A stretch of DNA of 64,000 nt from Rhodothermales bacterium (GCA_017643395.1 JAEPNP010000001.1:124001-188000), one strand, 5' to 3'; positions 1 through 9,700 are shown, counted from the first letter of the stretch. Program-made: numbers and translations. Notes: generated by a model from the letters alone, not told the origin.

Positions 1-526
1 CCTCGATCAACAGTTGCACGGCTTCCCTTGCGCCGCGCACGTTGTCGGTCAGGACCGCATCCAGGTACCGGCCCGTCAATCGGCGGTCAATACAGACGAT
101 GGGCACGCGACTCTTTTGCAGGCGGTCGAGCGCCGGATCCCCCTCTACCACGGACGGCAGGATGACACCGTCGACCTGCTCCGTGTGCATGGTTTCCAGG
201 CACACCCGCTGGCGATCCGGGTCCTCATTGGAATTGTTGAGGATGAGAGCAAAACCGTTCGCGTAGGCGACGTCTTCCACGCCGCGCACCACATCGGCAA
301 AGAACGGATTCTGGATGTCCGGGATAACGATGCCGAGAATCTTGGACTGGCCGGATTCCACCCGCAAGCGGCGCGCCACTCGGCTTGGCCGATAGTCCAA
401 CTCGTCTACGGCTGCCTGTATGCGGGCCCTGGTGCGCTCCCGAACCACCGAAGGGTCGTTAAAGAACCGGGACACGGTGGCCACGGACACGCCCGCGCGT
501 CTGGCAACCTCAGTCAGAGTCGGCAT
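1..526 (-). CDS. LacI/GalR-family transcriptional regulator (3' end beyond window)
   Basis: The minus strand translates from ATG at 526 into MPTLTEVARRAGVSVATVSR, a textbook LacI-family helix-turn-helix, followed by the hinge region (YRPSRVARRLR) and the start of a periplasmic-binding-protein-like effector domain (ILGIVIPDIQNPFFADVVRG). It runs off the left edge after about 175 residues; full members are about 330-340. It lies downstream of a GH29 fucosidase on the same strand with a 94-bp gap holding a LacI-type palindrome, so it probably controls itself and possibly a sugar-utilisation locus outside the window. The effector cannot be told from sequence; fucose or a fucoside is an inference from the neighbour only. 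Confidence 0.93.
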   Translation of the reverse strand, partial: MPTLTEVARRAGVSVATVSRFFNDPSVVRERTRARIQAAVDELDYRPSRVARRLRVESGQSKILGIVIPDIQNPFFADVVRGVEDVAYANGFALILNNSNEDPDRQRVCLETMHTEQVDGVILPSVVEGDPALDRLQKSRVPIVCIDRRLTGRYLDAVLTDNVRGAREAVQLLIE

Positions 527-535
527 CGAAGAGAA

Positions 536-549
536 TGAAAACGTTTACA
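536..549. promoter_or_regulatory. Putative LacI/GalR-family operator
   Basis: TGAAAACGTTTACA is a near-perfect 14-bp palindrome with the central CG typical of LacI/GalR operators (each arm TGAAAAC / TGTAAAC). It sits 10 bp upstream of the regulator's start codon and downstream of the fucosidase stop, so autoregulation is the simplest reading. Confidence 0.6.
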
Positions 550-620
550 AACTAAAATGAATGCCAATACCGGATCCATGCGAACCCTTCGACCTAACTT
601 CATTAAGGAGCGCGGGCGAC

Positions 621-1610
621 TTAGCGACCGGCTACTTCCCTGGCGCGCATAAGGCGCTCTATGGACGCAGCCGGCAGCAGGCCGGAAGTATCCGGAGGTA
701 CGTTCAGCAAGTAGTTAGCCGAGCGGGCGTTTGCCGTGGTCAGCATTTCTGCGATGTACTCCGCCGACTTGAGCGCCCAGGGCGTGTGTCCTTCGTTCCA
801 AAACCAGCTGGGCCCGATGGTATCAGACACTTCGGCCGGCTCCGTGTTGCCGGTCGAGGGCAATCCTGCCGCCGGATCCGTGGCAGCATACAAGGGCAGT
901 TCGTAGCTGTGAACGTCAGATTCCGAACTGGTGCGTTGCTCGTTCGCAAGGATGAGCGTGCTCGGAGAGGTCTTTCGGATGTGTCGGCGGAGCTTGTGCC
1001 ACGCGGCCTGGTCCATGTAGGGACTGCGCGCCTGATCGATCCATACAAGGTCTATCGGACCGTACCGGGTTAGCAACTCCGTCAACTGCTTGCGAGCGAA
1101 GCCTGCATAGTCCCCGTTGGCTTCCGGTGGAAATCCATGCAGGGAGGGCCCGGGCGGGACCGGGTTGCCAAAGCGCCCGTCGTAGTCTCCGGCCATGCAG
1201 TAGTACAGACCGACACGCAGTCCGCGGCTGCGAAACGCGTGAACGAATTCCGCGACCACATCGCCCGAGCCTTGTTGGAATTCGAGCATCGCCGACGCGT
1301 CGTGGTCGGTGTGCTCACTGTCCCAGAGCGCCCACCCGCCGGTGTGCTTGGTGGTCAGCACGCCATATTTCATGCCGGCAGCCACGGCTACGTCCGCCCA
1401 TTGCCCCGGATCGAACCGGTCAGGACTGAATGCCCTCGGGTCTTCGTATCCGTTCGTCCAGTCGCCACCTGTGAAGGTCGCCATGCCGAAATGGATGAAC
1501 ATGCCGTACCGCCAGGTCAGGAAATCCGCCCGCAAGTCTTCGGACGGGATCACCACGCTCTGGCACGAAAGCGTGCCGCACACCATAACCACCAATACTC
1601 CGCAGCGCAT
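621..1610 (-). CDS. GH29 alpha-L-fucosidase-like lipoprotein
   Basis: 329 residues with a lipoprotein-type signal (TLSC, Cys16). The GH29 pattern is clear: WRYGMFIHFG near residue 33, KHTGGWALWDS near 88 (family KHHDGFxLW), and DLVWIDQA near 187, where Asp192 aligns with the GH29 nucleophile. Known members release L-fucose from glycans; this one is predicted to act in the periplasm or at the membrane. At 329 residues it is the catalytic barrel with little or no C-terminal beta-sandwich. Only 22 bp separate it from the upstream deacetylase-family gene on the same strand, so the two may be co-transcribed. The second His of the KHHDG motif is Thr here, so substrate range may differ. Confidence 0.88.
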   Translation of the reverse strand: MRCGVLVVMVCGTLSCQSVVIPSEDLRADFLTWRYGMFIHFGMATFTGGDWTNGYEDPRAFSPDRFDPGQWADVAVAAGMKYGVLTTKHTGGWALWDSEHTDHDASAMLEFQQGSGDVVAEFVHAFRSRGLRVGLYYCMAGDYDGRFGNPVPPGPSLHGFPPEANGDYAGFARKQLTELLTRYGPIDLVWIDQARSPYMDQAAWHKLRRHIRKTSPSTLILANEQRTSSESDVHSYELPLYAATDPAAGLPSTGNTEPAEVSDTIGPSWFWNEGHTPWALKSAEYIAEMLTTANARSANYLLNVPPDTSGLLPAASIERLMRAREVAGR

Positions 1611-1632
1611 GCGCCGAGAATACGGACGGGAT

Positions 1633-2532
1633 TCAGGCCGTTGCCAGGGCGGCCTGGCGATGCACCGACGCGTGGCAATCGGCCGTCAGTTCCGGCGTTG
1701 CTGCATAACCACCCGAAAGCAGACAGGTCAGGGCACGCCCGCGTTCGGTTACCTGCTCGATCACAAAGCGGTCCCGACGGGCAAGACCGTGCCGGGTCAG
1801 TGCCAGTCGGCCGAAGCGGTCCCCGGACAGCACGTCTATTCCTCCCAGGTAGATCACGAGGTCGCACGGAAATCCATCGAGCGCCTTGGGCAGCACATCT
1901 TGCAGCGCCGCCATGTAGGCGTCGTCGTCCGCGCCGTCCGGCAACCCGACATCCAATGTGGACGGCTCTTTGCGAAAGGGATAGTTCTTCTCCCCGTGGA
2001 CCGAAAGCGTGAAAACATCCGGATCCTCGCGGAAAATGGCAGCCGTGCCGTTGCCCTGATGCACGTCCAGGTCGATCACCATGGCGCGGCGGATCCATCG
2101 CGCGCGCTTGAGCACACGGATCGCCACAGCCACGTCATTGAGGACGCAGAATCCTTCGCCGTGGTCTGGAAACGCATGGTGCGTGCCCCCGGCCAGGTTG
2201 GCGGCGATGCCGTCCTCAAGGGCCATCGAGCAGGCGTTGATGGTGCCCTGCACGGCGTGGCGCGATCTGCGCACCAGAGCATCCGACCACGGCAGTCCCA
2301 TGCGCCGCTCCTCCTGGCGGGACAGCGTGCCTTCGGCGAGCGCGTTCAGATATCTGGGGGTGTGCACCAGCAGCAAGTCCGACCAATCTGCCTGTCTGGG
2401 CGACACGATATCGTGCTCCCGCACCAATCCTTCCTCCAGCAACAGGTCCCGAAGTGCCGGGAATTTGCCCATCGGAAACGGGTGCCCGTCGGGCAGCGGC
2501 ACGTAGTAGGCATCGGTGTAGGAAACACGCAT
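1633..2532 (-). CDS. Histone deacetylase/AcuC/AphA-family zinc amidohydrolase
   Basis: 299 residues from ATG at 2532 ([10 protein letters not shown]); upstream in-frame codons extend to 2697 but have no family resemblance and would overlap the recQ upstream region. Zn-hydrolase signature residues are all visible: the His pair in GGTHHAF (118-119), [10 protein letters not shown] (Asp156, His158 as metal ligands), GGIDVLSGD (Asp233) and LLSGGYA (Tyr276). Bacterial relatives deacetylate proteins, acetylpolyamines or other acetyl-amides in the cytoplasm; the substrate here is unknown. Divergent from recQ and followed after 100 codon-free-looking bases or fewer (22 bp) by the fucosidase. Confidence 0.9.
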   Translation of the reverse strand: MRVSYTDAYYVPLPDGHPFPMGKFPALRDLLLEEGLVREHDIVSPRQADWSDLLLVHTPRYLNALAEGTLSRQEERRMGLPWSDALVRRSRHAVQGTINACSMALEDGIAANLAGGTHHAFPDHGEGFCVLNDVAVAIRVLKRARWIRRAMVIDLDVHQGNGTAAIFREDPDVFTLSVHGEKNYPFRKEPSTLDVGLPDGADDDAYMAALQDVLPKALDGFPCDLVIYLGGIDVLSGDRFGRLALTRHGLARRDRFVIEQVTERGRALTCLLSGGYAATPELTADCHASVHRQAALATA

Positions 2533-2719
2533 GGGCGCCGAACCCCGATTCCTCCTGCGGGGATCCGGGATCATCGCCGACCGGCCTGGGGTCGTGATGC
2601 GAGCGGGGACTCCTGCCCAGCCGGGACGTATACCCACGCCCGTCTCGTTCACCCTGCCGAACCAGAGTCGGCCGCGTTGCGCGATTCCTCCCGACACCCT
2701 CTACCATAAACAGCAAACC

Positions 2720-4222
2720 GTGTCCGAGACGCCGCAGACCGTCCTACAGCAAGTTTTTGGCTACGACTCCTTCCGGCCCGGGCAGCAGGAGGTGATCGAT
2801 GCGGTGCTCGCCGGCAAGGATTGCATCGCGCTCATGCCGACGGGCGCCGGAAAGTCGCTCACCTACCAGATTCCGGCGCGTCTGATGCGGGGCACCGTGC
2901 TCGTGGTCTCGCCCCTGATCTCGTTGATGAAGGATCAGGTGGACGGGCTGCTGGACCTTGGATTCAAGGCAACGGCCATCAACTCGACGCTTACCATGAC
3001 CGAGCGTCAGGACCGCATGGACGCGCTCAGGGCAGGGTACTGGGAACTGGTCTTTCTGGCCCCGGAAGCCCTGGAAGGGCACCTGGGCGATGTGGTGCGC
3101 GGCTGTCCCATCGCGCTGCTGGTTGTGGATGAGGCGCACTGCATCAGTCAGTGGGGCCATGACTTCAGGCCGTCCTACCGGCGCCTTCAGGGGTTGAAGC
3201 AGCACCTTGAGGTACCTGTGCTGGCCCTCACCGCAACGGCCACCCGACGGGTCGCGGTAGACATTCTGCGGCAGTTGGGCATGCGCAAACCGGCCGGATT
3301 CAAGGGGTCCTTCTTCCGGCCCAACCTGAAGATCTACGCGCGCAAGAAGGGGCAAGGCGGCAATACGAGAAAGGAAATCCTGGGCGTGATCCGGCGACAC
3401 CCCGGCGAATCCGGAATTGTGTACTGCCTGAGCCGCAAAAGCGTGGAGCAAACCGCCGACTTTCTCCGCCGCGAGGGCGTGAACGCGCGACCGTATCACG
3501 CCGGGCTAGCGGCTGAAGAGCGCGCCGAGAATCAGGAGGCGTTCCAGCGAGACGATGTGGATGTGATCGTCGCGACGATTGCGTTCGGAATGGGCATCGA
3601 CAAATCGAACGTGCGTTTTGTCATCCATCGTGACATGCCGAAGGACCTGGAGTCCTGGTACCAGGAGATCGGGCGGGCGGGACGCGACGGGCTGCCCAGC
3701 GACTGCGTGCTTTTCTACTCCTGGGCCGACGTCAAACTGCATGAGCGGTTTCTGGACGGCATCACTGACCCGGCCGTGCGCGATCGAACCGCCTCGGCAA
3801 CGACGCGGCTGTTCCGCGTCGTGGATCGTGGATTGTGCCGCCACCAGGTGCTGACAAAGCACTTCGACGAGGATATGCCAGCCTGCGGGGATGCGTGCGA
3901 TGTGTGCAGGGGAGAGACGCTCACACAGATGATCGGCCCCGCGCAGCCCAAGCTGGCGCTCGCTCCGACCAAGACCCAGCCCGACCTCACCCCGGACCAA
4001 CGCGCCCTGTTCGAGGAGCTTCGCACGCTGAGGCGCCGCCTGGCAGACGAGGCCGGGGTGCCGGCCTACATCGTGTTCGGTGACAAAGTGTTGCGAGAAA
4101 TGGTGCTGCGGCTTCCGCGCACCTCGGAGCAATTCCTGAGGGTGCCCGGTGTAGGGCTGAACAAACTGGAGCGCTACGGAGAAGCGTTCCTGGAGGCGTT
4201 GGCCGGCGTTGAGACGGAGTAG
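2720..4222 (+). CDS. recQ: RecQ-family ATP-dependent DNA helicase (compact form)
   Basis: 500 residues from GTG at 2720 (reads [10 protein letters not shown]...[10 protein letters not shown]); the ATG at 2531 would add 63 non-homologous residues overlapping the divergent gene. Walker A MPTGAGKS (39-46), DEAH box (137-140) followed by [13 protein letters not shown], motif [16 protein letters not shown], motif [12 protein letters not shown] (315-324), zinc-binding Cys373/389/393/396, and an HRDC domain from about 422 to 495 ending in [16 protein letters not shown]. Unlinks recombination and replication intermediates 3'-5'. Only about 25 residues lie between the zinc cluster and HRDC, so the winged-helix part of the RQC region found in E. 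coli RecQ seems absent. Confidence 0.95.
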   Translation: MSETPQTVLQQVFGYDSFRPGQQEVIDAVLAGKDCIALMPTGAGKSLTYQIPARLMRGTVLVVSPLISLMKDQVDGLLDLGFKATAINSTLTMTERQDRMDALRAGYWELVFLAPEALEGHLGDVVRGCPIALLVVDEAHCISQWGHDFRPSYRRLQGLKQHLEVPVLALTATATRRVAVDILRQLGMRKPAGFKGSFFRPNLKIYARKKGQGGNTRKEILGVIRRHPGESGIVYCLSRKSVEQTADFLRREGVNARPYHAGLAAEERAENQEAFQRDDVDVIVATIAFGMGIDKSNVRFVIHRDMPKDLESWYQEIGRAGRDGLPSDCVLFYSWADVKLHERFLDGITDPAVRDRTASATTRLFRVVDRGLCRHQVLTKHFDEDMPACGDACDVCRGETLTQMIGPAQPKLALAPTKTQPDLTPDQRALFEELRTLRRRLADEAGVPAYIVFGDKVLREMVLRLPRTSEQFLRVPGVGLNKLERYGEAFLEALAGVETE

Positions 4223-4262
4223 TCTACTGGCCTCGGGTGGAAGGAGTCCCGGGACTCGGCGA

Positions 4263-4646
4263 TCAATCCTCTGCCCTGGTTGCCTTTGCGCCCACCCAGG
4301 CTACGGTCGCGCCGAGCAAACTGCCCCATAGCAGATCCACCAGCGCAACAGTCCAACCGAAGCCTTCGATAAGCGCGAGGCTGGTCAGGTCGAACGCGGC
4401 ATACGTGACAAAGCCGAAGGCGGCCCCATTCAGCGCCGCCCGTCGCGTGTCGCCGGCCGCCGGCGTCACTACAAAGTGCACCAGTCCTGCCAAATAGACC
4501 AGATAGAAGGCGATGGCGGGTGCCCAACTGACGGTATCCTTGCGCAGCGCGCCGAGCTGTGTCTCATAGAAACCCTTGGCAATAACCCCTAGCCAAAGCA
4601 AGTCGATTGCAAAGAAGGTGGCCAGACAGATGACGTAGATGCGCAT
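4263..4646 (-). CDS. DUF2177 family membrane protein
   Basis: 127 residues from ATG at 4646 (MRIYVICLATFFAIDLLWLG). Four hydrophobic helices and the FAIDLLWLGVIAKGFYETQLG motif identify the DUF2177 family, whose function is unknown. Longer in-frame upstream extension to 5150 is rejected because it is antisense to the BNR-protein gene and lacks homology. Convergent with recQ and divergent from the BNR gene (57 bp between starts). Confidence 0.85.
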   Translation of the reverse strand: MRIYVICLATFFAIDLLWLGVIAKGFYETQLGALRKDTVSWAPAIAFYLVYLAGLVHFVVTPAAGDTRRAALNGAAFGFVTYAAFDLTSLALIEGFGWTVALVDLLWGSLLGATVAWVGAKATRAED

Positions 4647-4703
4647 ACCTGAATCTAGCTCCCGGGGCGGGTACATTGGTCGCCGAACCAGATCCCACCC
4701 CTG

Positions 4704-7700
4704 ATGCGCTTCCTCCCTGCCCTCCTGCTCGCATTGTTCCTGGTCCTGCCGACGTCCGCGCAGGACGATCCGCTCGACGGGCTCGGACTCAATGCCCTGT
4801 CGATGCGCAACGTTGGCCCGGCGTTCACCTCCGGCCGCATCGCCGATATCGCGGTACACCCGGAGCACATCGGCACGTGGTACGTGGCCGTCGGCTCGGG
4901 AGGCGTCTGGAAGACGGAGAACTGGGGTACCACCTGGACCTCCGTGTTTGACGGACAGGGCTCCTATTCCATCGGCTGTTTGACCCTGGACCCCAACAAC
5001 CCGGACCGCATCTGGGTTGGAACGGGAGAGAATGTGGGTGGACGCCACGTAGCCTACGGGGACGGCATCTACCTCTCGAACGACGGCGGACGCACCTGGA
5101 CCAACAAGGGTCTTCCGGACTCGGAGCACCTCTCCAAGATCATCGTGCACCCGGATGACCCGAATACTGTCTGGGTGGCCTCCCAGGGTCCGCTATGGGC
5201 GCCTGGTGGCGAGCGCGGCGTGTACAAGACCACCGACGGAGGAGACACCTGGACGCGCACCCTCGGTGACGACGAATGGGTCGGCGCTACTGATCTCCTG
5301 ATTGATCCAAGGGACCCCGATGTGCTATACGCCGCCACCTGGCAGCGCCATCGCAACGTGGCCTCCTACATGGGAGGCGGCCCCGGCACCGGCGTGCACA
5401 AGTCCACGGACGGCGGCGAGACCTGGACCGAACTGACCCGCGGCCTTCCCGGTGGCAACATGGGCAAGATTGGCCTCGCCATGTCCTACCACGACCCGGA
5501 CCAGCTTTGGGCGGCCATCGAACTGGACCACACCACCGGCGGCGTCTTCATGACCACCGACCGGGGTGCATCGTGGCGCAAGATGTCGGATGCGGTCGCC
5601 GGAGCGACCGGTCCCCACTACTACCAGGAGATCTTCGCGAGCCCGCACCACGAAGGCCGCCTGTTTCTGATGGACGCCTCCCTGCAGATGTCGGAGGACT
5701 ACGGCGCCACGTTTACGCGCGTGAACCGGCGAAACAAGCACGGAGACAACCACGCCATCGCCTTTCTGCCCGGCCTGCCGGACTACTACCTGATGGGTAC
5801 GGACGGTGGCCTGTTCGAGACATTCGATGATGCCGCCACGTGGAAGTTCATCGGCAATCTTCCCGTCACCCAGTACTACAAGGTGGCAGTTGATGACTCG
5901 GAGCCATTCTATCTGATCTACGGCGGCACGCAGGACAACGGTTCACACGGCGGCCCGTCCGCCACGGACAATCGGCACGGCATTCGGAATGCGGACTGGT
6001 TCAAGACACTCGGCGCAGACGGTCACCAAAGTGCCACCGAGCCGGGTAACCCGAACATCACCTACGCGGAAAGCCAGCAGGGCGGCCTGGCCCGGATCGA
6101 TCGCCTGACCGGAGAGCAGGTCTCCATACAACCACAGCCCGGCCCGGGTGAGCCCTACGAACGGTACAACTGGGACGCCCCGATTGTCGTCTCTCCACAC
6201 GACCCGGCCACCCTCTATTTCGCTTCCTACCGGGTCTGGAAGTCCGAGAACCGCGGCGACAGCTGGACCGCAATTTCCGGGGACCTGACCCGCAATCAGG
6301 AGCGGTTTGAGCTGCCCATCATGGGCCGCGTTCAAAGCTGGGATAATGCCTGGGATCTGAACGCGATGTCGGTCTACAACACCATTTCATCCATCGACGT
6401 GTCCCGCGTGCAGCCCGGTTTGGTGTATGCAGGCACGGACGATGGACTCTTCTCGGTCTCGGAGGACGACGGGGACACCTGGCGCACCATGGAGGTCGGC
6501 GACATTCGCGGCGTGCCGCAGGGCGCCTTCGTCAACCACGTTTACGCCGACCTGCACGATGCAGACGTCGTCTACATGGCGCTGGACAACCACAAGTTCG
6601 GTGATCTGGAGCCGTATCTCGTGAAGAGCACCGACCGCGGGCAGACGTGGAGTTCGCTTGCCGCAGATTTGCCGGAGCGCACGCTGATCTGGCGCATCGT
6701 CCAGGACCACGAGGACCCGAATCTCATCTTCCTGGGCACCGAATTCGGGGTTCAGGTCACGACGAACGGCGGCACCACCTGGCACGATCTGCCGACTGGC
6801 GGTGCCACGATTTCTTTCCGGGATGTCGTCATCCAGCGCCGCGAGAATGACCTTGTGGGCGCGTCGTTCGGGCGCGGGTTCTTTGTGCTGGACGATTACA
6901 CGCCGCTGCGCAACCTGGACAGTGACGCGCTGGCCGCCGACGGCCACATCTTCCCTGTCAAGACCGCCCGCCAGTTCATCCCGCGGGACGTGGAAGGTGG
7001 CGCACAGGGTCATCAGCAGTACGCAGCACCCAACCCGACCTTCGGCGCCGTCTTCACCTACCACCTGAACGAAGGCTGGGAGTCCATGGAACGGGCCCGT
7101 CAGAAACGGGAACGGGAAGCGGGCGATGCGGATCTGCCGTTCCCCGGCTGGGATGCCCTCGAGGCCGAGCGCAACGAGGTGCCCGCCAGCGTGGAATTGG
7201 TGGTGCGCAACATGGACGGAGATGTGGTGAGCCGGGTCGAAGGGCGCACCGGAAAAGGACTCCACCGCACGGCGTGGAATCTGCGGTTTGATTCGAACGC
7301 GCCTGTCGTTCCGGGTGAGCGCAGCGGCGGAGGTGGCTTCATGGCGCCGCCGGGTACCTACACGGTAACGCTGACGCGAACTGTAAACGGCGAGATGACC
7401 GACATGTCTGGACCAGTTTCCTTCGATGTCGTGCCGCTGCGTGACGGTGCGCTGGATGGCGCATCGCCCGAAGAAATCCTGGCATTCATGCAGGAAGTAG
7501 AGGCCATGCAGGCCGAGGTCACGACGTTCACCACCGCCTTCCGCGACGCGCAGGAGATGGTTGAAGCCATGCAGACTGCGCACTCCCGCGCCGACCGGCC
7601 CAGTGCCGACCTGGCCGAGCGCCTGCACAACGCGCGCGCCACGCTTCTGGCCATAGACCAACAGGTTCGTGGCTATCGCAGCAAGAGCCAGGCTGGTGAG

Positions 7701-7913
7701 CGCAACGCGCCGTCTCCGCAGTCACGCATGTTTGCAGGCTTCCGTGGCCTGAGCACGTCATACGGCCCGACGCCGCTGCATCGTGCGACGATGGAAGCCG
7801 GCAAGGTGGAGTTGGCTGCTGCTCAGGAGGCCCTGCACGCCTTCCTGACGGAAGTTCTTCCAAGCCTCGAATCCGGACTCGCAACCACGGGAGCACCGCC
7901 CATTCAGAAATAG
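4704..7913 (+). CDS. Secreted BNR/VPS10-like repeat protein ('glycosyl hydrolase' family)
   Basis: 1069 residues with a Sec signal peptide (cut after PTSAQ near residue 20). Many Asp-box repeats of the form S/T-x-D-x-G-x-T-W occur through residues 50-720, for example SNDGGRTWT, TTDGGDTWT, STDGGETWTE, TTDRGASWRK, SENRGDSWTA, SEDDGDTWRT and STDRGQTWSS, giving one or two beta-propellers as in sialidase/sortilin-type proteins. The C-terminal 250 residues hold a beta-sandwich-like part (VELVVRNMDGDVV...LHRTAWNLRFD) and a helical stretch. Proteins of this type are usually annotated as glycosyl hydrolases, but no catalytic residues can be assigned from sequence; export or surface location is likely. 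Confidence 0.88.
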   Translation: MRFLPALLLALFLVLPTSAQDDPLDGLGLNALSMRNVGPAFTSGRIADIAVHPEHIGTWYVAVGSGGVWKTENWGTTWTSVFDGQGSYSIGCLTLDPNNPDRIWVGTGENVGGRHVAYGDGIYLSNDGGRTWTNKGLPDSEHLSKIIVHPDDPNTVWVASQGPLWAPGGERGVYKTTDGGDTWTRTLGDDEWVGATDLLIDPRDPDVLYAATWQRHRNVASYMGGGPGTGVHKSTDGGETWTELTRGLPGGNMGKIGLAMSYHDPDQLWAAIELDHTTGGVFMTTDRGASWRKMSDAVAGATGPHYYQEIFASPHHEGRLFLMDASLQMSEDYGATFTRVNRRNKHGDNHAIAFLPGLPDYYLMGTDGGLFETFDDAATWKFIGNLPVTQYYKVAVDDSEPFYLIYGGTQDNGSHGGPSATDNRHGIRNADWFKTLGADGHQSATEPGNPNITYAESQQGGLARIDRLTGEQVSIQPQPGPGEPYERYNWDAPIVVSPHDPATLYFASYRVWKSENRGDSWTAISGDLTRNQERFELPIMGRVQSWDNAWDLNAMSVYNTISSIDVSRVQPGLVYAGTDDGLFSVSEDDGDTWRTMEVGDIRGVPQGAFVNHVYADLHDADVVYMALDNHKFGDLEPYLVKSTDRGQTWSSLAADLPERTLIWRIVQDHEDPNLIFLGTEFGVQVTTNGGTTWHDLPTGGATISFRDVVIQRRENDLVGASFGRGFFVLDDYTPLRNLDSDALAADGHIFPVKTARQFIPRDVEGGAQGHQQYAAPNPTFGAVFTYHLNEGWESMERARQKREREAGDADLPFPGWDALEAERNEVPASVELVVRNMDGDVVSRVEGRTGKGLHRTAWNLRFDSNAPVVPGERSGGGGFMAPPGTYTVTLTRTVNGEMTDMSGPVSFDVVPLRDGALDGASPEEILAFMQEVEAMQAEVTTFTTAFRDAQEMVEAMQTAHSRADRPSADLAERLHNARATLLAIDQQVRGYRSKSQAGERNAPSPQSRMFAGFRGLSTSYGPTPLHRATMEAGKVELAAAQEALHAFLTEVLPSLESGLATTGAPPIQK

Positions 7914-7926
7914 AACTCGCTGTCGC

Positions 7927-8403
7927 TTAGCCTGCGGCCTCCCACTCCTCTTCAGTAGCCAGTTCTTTCTGGTGCTCCATGAGCATCAGCCAGCGTCCGT
8001 CCTTCTTGACAAGCAGGGCGGTGAAATGCACCGTCGCGCCCTGCTGCCCTCCGTCGGCATCGGTCGCGATGTAGCGGAAAATCCCGGTTTCGTGCGCGGT
8101 TGAGGCATCGCTCAGCCGGCGGGTAAAGCGAAACTCGACGTTGGCGGTGGTGCGCCCCTCGGCGGTATCGACAAAGCCCGGCTTCCAACCTTCGAGCGCC
8201 TGAGAAATCGGGTAGCTCGCGCTTCCGGCTGTGGACACGAGCACTGCGTCCGGGTGATACAGGGCCGCATAGCCATCAAAGTCCCCCTCCGCCACGGTTC
8301 GCGAGACCTCGGTCCAATAGGAATCGAGCTCGGGATCGACAGGGATTCCATCGACCGGATGCCCGGCAAAGGCCAGCAGGATGGACAGGAGAAAAGCAAT
8401 CAT
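7927..8403 (-). CDS. Secreted NTF2-like (SnoaL/DUF4440-type) protein
   Basis: 158 residues beginning with a hydrophobic export signal (MIAFLLSILLAFAGHP), then an NTF2-like alpha+beta cone: VSRTVAEGDFDGYAALYHPDAVLVS, a glycine-rich middle, and VHFTALLVKKDGRWLMLMEHQ at the C-terminus, the usual strand order of DUF4440/SnoaL-like folds. These folds bind small ligands or are catalytic; nothing here fixes a substrate. Convergent with the BNR gene 13 bp away. Confidence 0.75.
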   Translation of the reverse strand: MIAFLLSILLAFAGHPVDGIPVDPELDSYWTEVSRTVAEGDFDGYAALYHPDAVLVSTAGSASYPISQALEGWKPGFVDTAEGRTTANVEFRFTRRLSDASTAHETGIFRYIATDADGGQQGATVHFTALLVKKDGRWLMLMEHQKELATEEEWEAAG

Positions 8404-8589
8404 GGCATGCCTGGTTGGAAACTGGCCTACAAGGTACGTCAGTCCCTTCCTACATCATTCTTGGGACCTCACTTACCCTGACTTTGGATGCTGTCCGGCT
8501 GCGCCGGCAGGGCATCTTCAGTTAATTGACGTCAGTCGTCGACAGTTCACGGCGGCTGACATAGATATCACCATTAAGATTGATTCACT

Positions 8590-9333
8590 ATGCGACGCTT
8601 TGGGTCCATGTTTGCGCTGTTGGCGCTGCTCTTGACGGGTTGCGACTCGTCGAGCGCGGAGGAAGACGGCGAAGCTTTCATTACGGTTTCATTCCAGTCT
8701 CCGGACTATTCCGCGGGGAAAACGGGCGGTATGCCTATCACCGGGTCAAACGGTGTTCTCAACATCGACCACATGGCATTTGTGGTCAGCGAGTTCGAGC
8801 TCCGCGCCGACGGAGACGGCTGCTTCTTTGGAAGGCTTGACGAGGACTGCCACGAGTTTGACGTGGACCCGCGGCTGGTAACGTTCAATATGGATGGCAA
8901 CGCCGTTCCGATTGCGTCTGAAAAGGTTCCGGCAGGCACCTACCGCGCCATCGAATTCGAGATTGAGGATCTGGATCTGGATGATGGCGGCCTCTCGGCC
9001 TCCTTGCGCAATAATGTCCGTGCCCAGTATCCGGATTGGCCGGACGAGGCTTCCCTTCTGGTGACCGGCACCTTTACATCGACGGGTGGTGTCCAGCGCC
9101 CGTTCCGTTCCTACTTCGAGGCGGACGTGGAGGTGGAGCGCGTGTTTGCCACACCTGTGAATGTCGCCGAGTCTGAAGCACTCTATATCCGCGTGGATCC
9201 TGGACCCTGGTTCAGGGAAGACAACCAAACTGTCGTCGACCTGTCCCTCTATGACTATACCACCACGGGCGAGGTCGCTGACCTCGACGTGGAGATTGAG
9301 GACGGATTGAGCGAGGTCGAAATCGACGACTAG
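8590..9333 (+). CDS. Hypothetical lipoprotein (DUF4382-like beta protein)
   Basis: 247 residues with a lipobox LLLTGC (Cys17) followed by DSSSAEED. The mature part alternates strands (MAFVVSEFELRADG, GTYRAIEFEIEDLDLDDG, FRSYFEADVEVERVF) and is very acidic near the C-terminus. The pattern resembles DUF4382-type lipoproteins, but I cannot assign a function. Followed by a strong intrinsic terminator. Confidence 0.75.
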   Translation: MRRFGSMFALLALLLTGCDSSSAEEDGEAFITVSFQSPDYSAGKTGGMPITGSNGVLNIDHMAFVVSEFELRADGDGCFFGRLDEDCHEFDVDPRLVTFNMDGNAVPIASEKVPAGTYRAIEFEIEDLDLDDGGLSASLRNNVRAQYPDWPDEASLLVTGTFTSTGGVQRPFRSYFEADVEVERVFATPVNVAESEALYIRVDPGPWFREDNQTVVDLSLYDYTTTGEVADLDVEIEDGLSEVEIDD

Positions 9334-9355
9334 TCCCTGATACGCCTCGCTCCTC

Positions 9356-9397
9356 AAAGGCGCCGTGGGACTTCCCCACGGCGCCTTTGTCTTTTTC
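9356..9397 (+). terminator. Rho-independent terminator
   Basis: Perfect 14-bp stem AAAGGCGCCGTGGG (9356-9369) with CCCACGGCGCCTTT (9375-9388), five-base loop ACTTC, then GTCTTTTTC. Ends the lipoprotein transcript. Confidence 0.93.
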
Positions 9398-9409
9398 AGG
9401 GGTTTTCCG

Positions 9410-9439
9410 GGCGGCGTCCGGGGAGTACCCGGGGCCGCC
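9410..9439. other. GC-rich stem-loop in the 367-bp gap 9334-9700
   Basis: GGCGGC..CCGGG pairs with CCCGG.GCCGCC around a GAGTA loop, with no T-run after it. The 9334-9700 interval otherwise holds the terminator at 9356 and one weak small reading frame (9508-9693); I see no RNA gene or recognisable promoter. Confidence 0.35.
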
Positions 9440-9507
9440 TGGCTTTGGATGGACGCCTGATCTGTCGAAACCCCATGCACACACTATGAGACATCGCTCA
9501 CGGTGCC

Positions 9508-9693
9508 ATGACCACTATCGAAGACGAACCGGATCAGCCCACAGAGAAGCCCCTCGCTTCGACAGAATTGCACACGGAGGCCCACATGCGCCCTAACGGG
9601 GCCAGGGTGCCCGATTCGCAGGAATCACGCTCGAGGGGCCGATTCCAGGAGGCCCGTCCTTTGACTGGCGACCCTGTAAAGAGTTTGAATTGA
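9508..9693 (+). CDS. Possible small protein, 61 aa (uncertain)
   Basis: ATG at 9508 opens a 61-codon polar frame (MTTIEDEPDQPTEKPLASTE...) with no hydrophobic segment and no recognised family. Its TGA (9691-9693) overlaps the GAGGG that precedes the next start at 9701, which would allow translational coupling, but no ribosome-binding site precedes it. Could be non-coding leader. Confidence 0.25.
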   Translation: MTTIEDEPDQPTEKPLASTELHTEAHMRPNGARVPDSQESRSRGRFQEARPLTGDPVKSLN

Positions 9694-9700
9694 GGGTCCC

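Noticed and set aside
14-538. Plus-strand 174-codon frame over the left edge
   Set aside because: Antisense to the LacI-family gene, which has an unmistakable HTH on the minus strand; the plus frame shows no family motif.
1309-2709. Long plus-strand frame (466 codons)
   Set aside because: Antisense to the deacetylase-family gene with all its metal ligands; long antisense frames are expected at high G+C.
4263-5150. 295-residue version of the DUF2177 protein
   Set aside because: The N-terminal extension is antisense to the signal peptide and first repeats of the BNR protein; family similarity begins at ATG 4646.
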